From Paenibacillus sp. P25 (GTDB lineage Bacteria; Bacillota; Bacilli; Paenibacillales; NBRC-103111), in the NCBI GenBank assembly GCA_024704175.1, contig CP085629.1, forward strand, positions 7,987,501-8,051,500: a stretch of 64,000 nucleotides of DNA, in the 5' to 3' direction. Within the stretch, counting starts at the first letter, position 1, and the number at the start of each line of letters is the position of its first letter. The position numbers and the translations under genes were made by a program. The notes beneath the pieces are model-generated. The model was not told the DNA's origin. It did not search any database and worked only from the letters and a program-made list of their open reading frames with translations. Shown here piece by piece: positions 58,103-64,000 of this stretch.

Positions 58103-58153
58103 AAGCCTTCCTTACCGTCGTCCGGTTCTGGGATGACGCGAAAAGGAAGGCTT
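58103..58153 (+). terminator. Long hairpin after the 31-residue ORF
   Basis: Perfect 11-bp arms AAGCCTTCCTT/AAGGAAGGCTT with an inner CGTC/GACG pairing. A T-rich but interrupted tract follows. It lies between convergent transcripts. Confidence 0.6.
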
Positions 58154-58180
58154 GTTGCTTTTGCGGCGTCCGTTACGGCG

Positions 58181-58995
58181 TCAACCTTTTAACGCTCCCG
58201 CCGTCAGGCCCGCCACGAAGAAGCGCTGCAGGAATAAGAATACAATTGCCATAGGCAAGCGCCGTCACGGCTACGCCCGCCAGCAGAACCGGATAATCGG
58301 TTACATATTCCCCGCGGAACTGCAGCACGGCAAGCGGCGGCTGTCAGCTTGGACTTGCTGTTCAGCAGCAGCATGGGAATCAGCAGGTCGTTCCAGACCA
58401 TCACGAGCAGGAAGGTAGCCGTCGCCGCCAGGGAGGGGGCGGACAGCGGCAGCGCCACCCGCCAGTAGAGTGTCCATTCGCCAGCGCCGTCGATGCTTCC
58501 GGCCTCCAGGATTTCGCGGCTGATGAGGCGCATAAAGCCCGTCAGCATAAAGACGGAAACCGGCAGCAGCATGGCGGCCGAGATAAGGATTAGCCCGTAG
58601 AGCCGGTCCGACCAGCCGAGCTGATGGGCCAAGGAGTAAATCGGCAGCATATTGACCTGGGAAGGCACGATCAGCCCCGCCGTGTAGAAGGCAAACAGGA
58701 AGCCGCCGAGCTTCCCTCCGAAGCGATAAATGGCGTAAGCAATCAAGCTCCCCAGCAGCGGCTCCATTAAGACGGTGGAGAACGTAACCTGCAGGCTGTT
58801 GAGAAAATACCGGCCCATCGGCTGTTCGCGGAAGACCGACACGATATTGTCAAGCGTGAATGGTTCGGGCCAGCCGAGCGGGCGGGCAAAGAACGCCTGG
58901 GAAGATTTGAACACCGATATGAATACAAAATAAAGCGGCGCGGCAATGATCACCGCATACCCGAGCAGCACGGCCCGGCCTAATCCTTTGATCAC
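58181..58995 (-). CDS. Carbohydrate-type ABC transporter permease, MalG/UgpE type (two frameshifts)
   Basis: About 271 residues with six membrane segments. The EAA loop, which contacts the ATPase, is 'EAGSIDGAGEWTLYWRVALPLSAP'. The C-terminal part is scrambled by indels near 58340 and 58255; repaired it runs 'LAVLQFRGEYVTDYPVLLAGVAVTALPMAIVFLFLQRFF' and ends at TGA 58181-58183. GTG 58995 has GGGAGG upstream. It is the last gene of the minus-strand operon with permease, binding protein and monooxygenase. No ATPase gene is in the window; a shared MsmK-type ATPase is likely. Confidence 0.9.
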
Positions 58996-59014
58996 GGTCC
59001 GCAGACCTCCCTCA

Positions 59015-59888
59015 TCAGTACGTAATCCGGCCGGCGCGAAGCGCTTTAAACTGCAAATAGGTAAGCGGCGACAATAAAGCCAGGAACAGAACCGATCCCG
59101 CGGATGCCATCCCGAACGAATAATTGGCGAACGCCAGATGATAAATATATGTTGTCAAAATCTCCGTGCCATAGTTCGGACCGCCGTCGGTCATCGTAAA
59201 GATCAGATCGAATGCCTTGAAGGATTGAACCGTCGTGTAGGCAACGACGATCGCAGCGGATGGGGCCAGGAGCGGCCATGTAACCTGGAGAAATACTTGC
59301 CGGCGGCTCCCGCCGTCGATCCTGGCGGCTTCATACAGCTCGGCGGGGATCGAATGGAGTCCGGCAATGAAGACAATCATCATTTGCCCCGCATGCGCCC
59401 ATACTTGGACGGCGACTACCGAATATAAGGCGATCCGCGGGTCCCCCAGCCAATTGGGCGACAGGGCACCGAGTCCGGTCTGCTGAAGCATGCCGCCGAG
59501 GAGTCCGATCGACGGATCATAGAGGAACGACCAGATCAGGCCCACCGAGACGGAGGACAGCACAGCCGGGAAAAAATACAGCGCGCGCAGGAACGCGTTG
59601 ATTTTACTGTTTTTGGCTAGCAGTAGAGCAAGAGCCAACGACACGACCGTCTGAAACAGCACGACCGTAAGCATAAACTTGACATTGTTAAAAAATGCCT
59701 TGTGAAACACGATGCTCTGGAGCGTTGAGACGTAGTTGGACGCCCCAACCAGGCGGTAGGACGGCGATACGCCGTCCCAATCCGTCAAGGAGTAGAAGAA
59801 ACCGGCGAAGGTCGGAAAAACAAACAACCCTGCATATAAAAGCGAGCCCGGCAAGCAAGAATAACCAGAGAAGCCTGCGGTTCATCAT
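59015..59888 (-). CDS. Carbohydrate-type ABC transporter permease, MalF/UgpA type (N-terminal frameshift)
   Basis: About 291 residues with six helices. The start MMNRRLLWLFLLAG at 59888 joins after an indel near 59845 to 'SLLYAGLFVFPTFAGFFYSLTDWDG'. The EAA loop is 'YEAARIDGGSRRQVFLQVTWPLLAPS', followed by 'TDGGPNYGTEILTTYIYHLAF', typical of sugar permeases. The start codon overlaps the stop of the binding-protein gene (ATGA). It forms the importer with the gene at 58181. Confidence 0.9.
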
Positions 59889-61184
59889 TTCTTCAGTCGC
59901 TGGTCGACGATCGCCTGGGCTTCTTTCGCCGCATCCTGCGGCGATTTGCCGCTCAGCACCGCTTGAATGGAGCTTACGACCGCTTTTTGGTTTTCCGCAT
60001 TCGTGATCGTGAAGCGGGGCTGGAAGAGCGTCTTCTTATTGACCCAATCGCCCGCCACCTGCAGCTCGGGACTCGTGTACTGCACGTCCTTGACCGTGAC
60101 ATTCTGCCCGGTTTCGTTCGCGTATTGTGCGGCAATCTCTTTACGGCTCAGGAATTCCAAGAACTTCTTCGCCTCCTCCGGATGCTTGGACTTGCCGTTC
60201 ACCGCCAGCATGAACGTAGTGGTGTGGACTCCCTCATACTTCGCTTGATCCGCCCGTGTCGTAATCGGAGCCAGCAGACTTCTGCTCCAGATTCGGGTTC
60301 TGCTTCTTGTTCTGCGCGAGCTGATAGGACCCGCTGGCCAGCATGGCCGCCTTTTCCTGAATGAAGAGCGCGCCGGCCGCGGCATCCTTCGTTCCGAGCG
60401 AATTCGGCTGGAAATATCCCTTGTCGTTCAGCTCTTTGAACTGGCTTAAGGTTCGAACCCACCAATCCTCCGTCAGCTTCGCCTGACCGGCCTCCAGCTT
60501 CGTGAAGATGTCCTCCGACGGCTCGTTGTTCATGACCATCGTATTCATCAATTGCCCCGGACCGATATCGGCACCGGCGAAAGCAATCGGGATGATCCCC
60601 TTTGATTTCAGCGTCTCGCAGAGCGTCAGGAAGCTGTCCCAATCCTTCGGAGGGGTCAAATTGTATTTCTCGAACAGCTTCACATTATAAATCGGATCGT
60701 TATAAACAAGCTGGTACGGAACGGCGAGCCGCTTGCCGTCTTTTTTGCCGGCCTGGATCAAATTGTCGTTGTAACGGGTCAGCCACGGCTCCTTCGACAG
60801 ATCGGCGAACAGACCGGCTTTCGCCAGCGCCTCGAACTGCGCTCCCGGGAAGGAAGTAAACACATCGCCGACCGAGCCGTCTGACAGCTTCGCCTGGGCC
60901 GCGGTCTGGTATTGGTCCGAAGGCATCGTCTGCATTTCCACTTTAATGTTCGGATTCTCCTGCTGAAACTTCTCGATCAGGCCGTTCAGCGCCTTGACGT
61001 CTTCGCCCCGCCAATGGATGAAGGAGAGCGTCACGGGCTTCTGCGAAGCCGCCTGAGCCGCGGAATCCCCGCCGCCCATCTTGGAAGCGGGTGCGGAGCC
61101 GCCGCCGGCGCAAGCGGACAGTAAAGTGATCAGAGCGACGGATGAGGCCAGAACGAGGGAATGCCGTTTCTTGTTTGGATTCAT
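59885..61184 (-). CDS. Family 1 extracellular solute-binding lipoprotein (frameshifted)
   Basis: About 433 residues. Lipoprotein signal MNPNKKRHSLVLASSVALI with lipobox LLSAC. Mature part: 'VTLSFIHWRGEDVKALNGLIEKFQQENPNIKVEM', 'GDVFTSFPGAQFEALAKAGLFADLS', 'YNDPIYNVKLFEKYNLTPPKDWDSF' and 'GALFIQEKAAMLASGSYQL', the family-1 (maltose/multiple sugar) binding pattern. The frame changes near 60275 and continues 'LLAPITTRADQAKYEGVHTTTFMLAVNGKSKHPEEAKKFLEFLS'. Both ends overlap neighbours by ATGA: the monooxygenase upstream and the permease downstream, so all are translated together. The ligand is probably a sugar or modified sugar. Confidence 0.92.
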
Positions 61185-62390
61185 AAAGGAACCTCCCGCT
61201 GATGTACCGATTTCTCCGCTTGCTTCCGCCGCCACTTCTCCCGAAAGATCGGCGGCGACCGGGTGCCGAATTGCTCGGCTTCCTCCAGATGCGGATATCC
61301 GGATAGAATGAAGGTCGATACGCCGAGCTCCGCATACTCGACAAGGCGGTCCGCCACCTGCTCGGCATTGCCTACGATCAGGATCGCCCCGCCCGAGCGG
61401 ACAAGGGACAATCCCGTCCAGAGGTTCGGGCCCGCGACGAACTTTTCGCTCCGGGAAAGCTCTCGCAGCTCATTTTGCCGTCTTTGATTCGTGGCGTCGG
61501 TCCGGGCGAAGGCCGCCTGCGCCTGCTCGATCGCTTCGGGGGACACCTTGCTGATCAGCTCCCATGCCGCCGCCCATGCTTCCTCTTCCGTATCGCGCAC
61601 AAGCACCTGCGCCCGCAGTCCGTAACGGAGCGGCCGATCGATTCCTTTCTCCTCCCGGTACTGTGCGCGGACGGCTTCGACTTCTTCGATCTGCTCCCGG
61701 ATCCAGGCGTGAGGCTCGCCCCACATCAGGAAAGTATCCGCATATTCGACGGCCGCCCGTTTCGCCGCAGGAGAGGTCGCCTCCGAGATAAAACGGCGGG
61801 TGCGGCTTTTGAATCGTTTTCGGTGTACTGACGGCTCTCTTGAACTGGTAGTACGTTCCCTGGAACGGCTTCGGTCCGGTCTCTTCGCCGGCCGCTTGCG
61901 GTTTGTTCCTGAACTCGGAAAGGGCCATGCCGTCCGACTGGGTCCAAGCCTGCTTCATGACCTCCAAGTACTCCGCGGCTCTGGCATACCGCTCATCGTG
62001 CGCATGGGCCAGCGGATCGCCGAGCTCCTCCAGATCCTGCACCGAGCTTCCGGTGACGACATTGATCATCGCCCGGCCTCCCGACAGCACATCGAGCGCC
62101 GCCGCCATACGGGCTGCAAGCACCGGCGCAACGAGACCGGGTCTTATGGCTACGAGCGGCCGCAGCGTTCGGGTGTGGCTCATCACCGCCGAGCCGACGA
62201 CCCAGGCATCCAGGCAGGCTCCTCCCGTCGGAATCAGAACGAATTCAAAGCCGGATCTTTCCGCCGTCTGCGCCACTTGAATCAGATAGTCGAGCGTCGG
62301 CTCGCGTTCCGGAGAGACCCCCACATACTTGCCGTCTCCCGCTGTCGGTAAGAACCAGCCGAATTGAATGTCGTCTTGAGCCTCCATGTT
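61181..62390 (-). CDS. SsuD-like FMNH2-dependent monooxygenase, LLM class (frameshifted)
   Basis: About 403 residues of the luciferase-like family, closest in pattern to alkanesulfonate monooxygenase SsuD: 'FGWFLPTAGDGKYVG', 'LIPTGGACLDAWVVGSAVM', 'RPLVAIRPGLVAPVLAARMAAALDVLSGGRAMINVVTGS', 'DHERY'-like 'HAHDERYARAAEY', and the end 'NLWTGLSLVRSGGAILIVGNAEQVADRLVEYAELGVSTFILSGYPHLEEA' (split motifs). SsuD cleaves C-S bonds of sulfonates with FMNH2 and O2, giving sulfite and an aldehyde. The frame changes near 61760. By eye, where E. coli SsuD has IRLHV this protein has LRAQV. Start ATG 62390 with GAGGGGGAA. First gene of the ABC operon. Confidence 0.9.
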
Positions 62391-62434
62391 AATTCCCCCT
62401 CTTAAGTTTGGTGCGGTAAACCGGTACAAAAAAA

Positions 62435-62462
62435 CGACAAAAGAAAGTGGCTTCTTCTGTCG
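62435..62462 (-). terminator. Attenuator-like terminator in the monooxygenase leader
   Basis: On the minus strand CGACAGAAGAAG-CCA-CTTTCTTTTGTCG followed by seven Ts (62434-62428). It lies 38 bases before the ATG, between the likely promoter and the gene, so it may be a regulated terminator. Confidence 0.65.
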
Positions 62463-62496
62463 CATCTCCAGTGGGTCTGGTGGATTGTTTATAACC

Positions 62497-62509
62497 TACT
62501 AAATTAGTA
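62497..62509. promoter_or_regulatory. Palindrome in the divergent promoter region
   Basis: TACTAA-A-TTAGTA, six-base perfect arms, upstream of the monooxygenase operon and facing the AraC gene at 62658. It is a candidate operator. Confidence 0.45.
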
Positions 62510-62657
62510 AGATTAGTTTGTATTAGCATCATAGCAGGGAAACCGGGATGGGGTCAATGTCATTTCGCGGCTTTGTTAATTTGTCATTTTGCGGCATCAT
62601 CCCTTTATAATGAATTCAGAATGAGCGGATCACATGGAAAAATGAGGTGGGTATCGG

Positions 62658-63531
62658 ATGAGGACAGCGATGAGGGAAGACCATCACGAATTTTTGGAAA
62701 TCTATTTTTTTACGCCTACGGAGTACGAGAAGAGCGGGGCGGCTTGGCCGATCCGGCTCGGATACAACATAGCCAAACCGAATTATCATATCGGTCCGAG
62801 AACGTCGCCTTATTACTATTTGCTTTTCGTACTGGAAGGGCAGGGGACGTTCCTGCAGGGAAACCAGACGTACCCGCTGCGCAAAAACGATATGTTCTGC
62901 CTGTTCCCGCAAGTGACGCACGAATACGTGACGCCGCCGCAGGATCCGCTTCGTAAAGTGTTTTTTGCTTTTGACGGCCGAGGGAAGCGACCGCTTTCGC
63001 CGCTGGAGAGAATCGGCCTTACGCCGGGCAATCCTCATAGGGAGGATGCGCTGACTCCGGAGGCTGCTGCAGTTGATGTGGGATTTTTTCGAGCTGGTCA
63101 GCGGACCGGCTTGGCGGAACACGGATCTCGCCAGGCTCATCCAGTTTCACCAAATCTTCGGCCGCCTGGCGGAAGGCATCCCCGGTTCCAGGGTCCAGGA
63201 GGGCCGTTCGGTTTCATGGCTTCAGAGAGGCCTGGAATATATGGAGATTCATTATACCGAAGGCATCTCCGTGGGAGACGTTTCCCGGCATATCGGGGTG
63301 GACCGGACCCATTTTACGAAGCAATTCCGCAAAACCTACGGCCTTACACCTATAGAGCACCTGCAGCAGATGAAAATGAACCGGGCCAAGCAGTTGCTGG
63401 AGCAAACCGGCTACACGCTTACGGAAATCGCCCATTCGGTGGGGTACCCGGACTTGTTCTCATTCTCCAAAGCGTTCAAAAAAATCGTCGGCATTTCCCC
63501 TAACGGCTACCGGCAAAAGGGCGAATCTTAG
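62658..63531 (+). CDS. AraC family regulator (frameshifted)
   Basis: About 290 residues. The sensor half has 'RTSPYYYLLFVLEGQGTFLQGNQTYPLRKNDMFCLFPQVTHEY', a cupin-like arrangement common in sugar-responsive AraC proteins. The frame changes near 63070 ('TPEAA' to 'LMWDFFELVSG'). HTHs: 'SVGDVSRHIGVDRTHFTKQFRKTYGLTPIEHLQ' and 'TLTEIAHSVGYPDLFSFSKAFKKIVGISPNGYR'. GAGGTGG precedes ATG 62658. It is divergent from the monooxygenase-ABC operon, its most likely target, and upstream of an mglB-like gene. Confidence 0.88.
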
Positions 63532-63672
63532 AATAAAATTGGCGGCCGTCATAAAATCACATGAGGATTTTGATAGAAATGATGAGAATATTGAATTCGT
63601 TTTCGAAGCAATGTGACGCATAATAAGCAATGTAACCAAGATAAATAACAGTTAAGCGGGAGGTCTTCAACA

Positions 63673-64000
63673 ATGAAGAAAAAGATCGTTTCCATCCTTG
63701 TCGCTGCGGCGATGGTATCCGTAGTGGGTCGCTCCAGCTCCGGCGGAACGGCAACGAACAATACAAACGCAGGCGGCGCCAAAAGTGATGCGGCATCCAG
63801 CGCGAAAAAGCCGACGATCGGCGTAGCGATCTATAAATTCGACGATACGTTCATGACAGGCGTACGGAACGCGATTTCCGCTGCAGCGGAAGGCAAAGCG
63901 ACGACGGATATCGTCGACAGCCAGAACTCCCAGCCGACGCAGAACGATAAGGTCGACCTGTTCATCACGAAGAAAGTGGACGCCCTTGCGATCAACCCGG
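63673..64000 (+). CDS. mglB: Galactose/methyl-galactoside-type ABC binding protein, partial
   Basis: The first 109 codons of an MglB-like periplasmic-binding protein running off the right edge. 'KKPTIGVAIYKFDDTFMTG', 'VRNAISAAAEGKA', 'DIVDSQNSQPTQNDKVDLFITKKVDALAINP' are characteristic. The N-terminus is a signal peptide, but at the expected lipobox cysteine the codon is CGC (Arg20 in 'SVVGRSSSGG') instead of TGC, so anchoring would fail unless this is a base error. GGGAGG lies nine bases before the ATG. The following genes are probably mglA and mglC. Confidence 0.88.
   Translation, partial: MKKKIVSILVAAAMVSVVGRSSSGGTATNNTNAGGAKSDAASSAKKPTIGVAIYKFDDTFMTGVRNAISAAAEGKATTDIVDSQNSQPTQNDKVDLFITKKVDALAINP

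Noticed and set aside
1..64000. Search for tRNA, rRNA, CRISPR or prophage modules
   Set aside because: No cloverleaf-forming CCA-ended segments, rRNA cores, spacer arrays, integrase or phage structural genes were seen in reading both strands, though a covariance scan was not possible.

Overview
The window looks like part of a Bacillota chromosome, most likely Paenibacillus or a close relative. The grounds are strong GGAGG-type ribosome binding sites, frequent TTG/GTG starts, sigma-A type promoters, CcpA (cre) boxes, a Mn-dependent pyrophosphatase, an SLH-domain protein, YesM/YesN-type two-component systems, many LysR and AraC regulators next to transporters, and secreted polysaccharide-degrading functions. 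The species call is an inference. A key property of the text is a high density of single-base frameshifts: I count about 40 in about 30 otherwise well-conserved genes, mostly at short homopolymers and including housekeeping-type genes (rpoD-like sigma factor, rsgA). These are more likely sequencing indels than real decay, so I give full reconstructed gene spans and state each break.

Layout. 0-8 kb: LysR/MFS pair, DoxX-like gene, an esterase-PadR operon with a palindromic operator, ppaC, rsgA and a DUF2306 membrane protein. 8-13.2 kb: a gene-poor stretch, an rpoD-type sigma factor, a zinc-ribbon protein, a D-malate/tartrate dehydrogenase behind a perfect cre box, and an aminotransferase. 13.2-17.8 kb: a collagen-like Gly-Thr-Arg repeat protein, then a c-di-GMP-I riboswitch leading into acetaldehyde dehydrogenase, 4-hydroxy-2-oxovalerate aldolase, cupin, an SDR lacking the usual Tyr-x3-Lys, and a MEKHLA/PAS protein. 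17.9-27.7 kb: AraC and a PL6 polysaccharide lyase around a perfect cre box, Crp, a DoxX-like protein, MFS/LysR, LtrA and a UDP-sugar pyrophosphorylase. 27.7-32.1 kb: an AT-richer block with an IS200/IS605-type TnpB element, an aminoglycoside-phosphotransferase-like kinase and broken genes. 32-42 kb: GNAT, LysR, M20 amidohydrolase-YfcC transporter, MFS/LysR, LysR/EamA and small proteins. 42-48 kb: a roughly 1,900-residue soluble hybrid kinase with about 21 HAMP units. 48-53 kb: RNA methyltransferase, AraC, small proteins, and two secreted/SLH proteins. 53-64 kb: a YesN-YesM-substrate-binding-protein operon, a 31-residue membrane peptide with its own promoter and cre-like box, and a minus-strand operon joining an SsuD-like flavin monooxygenase to a family-1 sugar-type ABC importer, divergent from an AraC gene. 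The window ends in an mglB-like binding protein.

How the genes work together: the repeated theme is carbon-source sensing and uptake under catabolite control (three cre-like boxes, several AraC/YesN regulators, two ABC binding-protein systems, a secreted lyase). The two parts I find most suggestive are the SsuD-like monooxygenase coupled to a sugar-type importer (a candidate sulfonated-sugar system) and the c-di-GMP riboswitch ahead of the aldolase/dehydrogenase channel enzymes.
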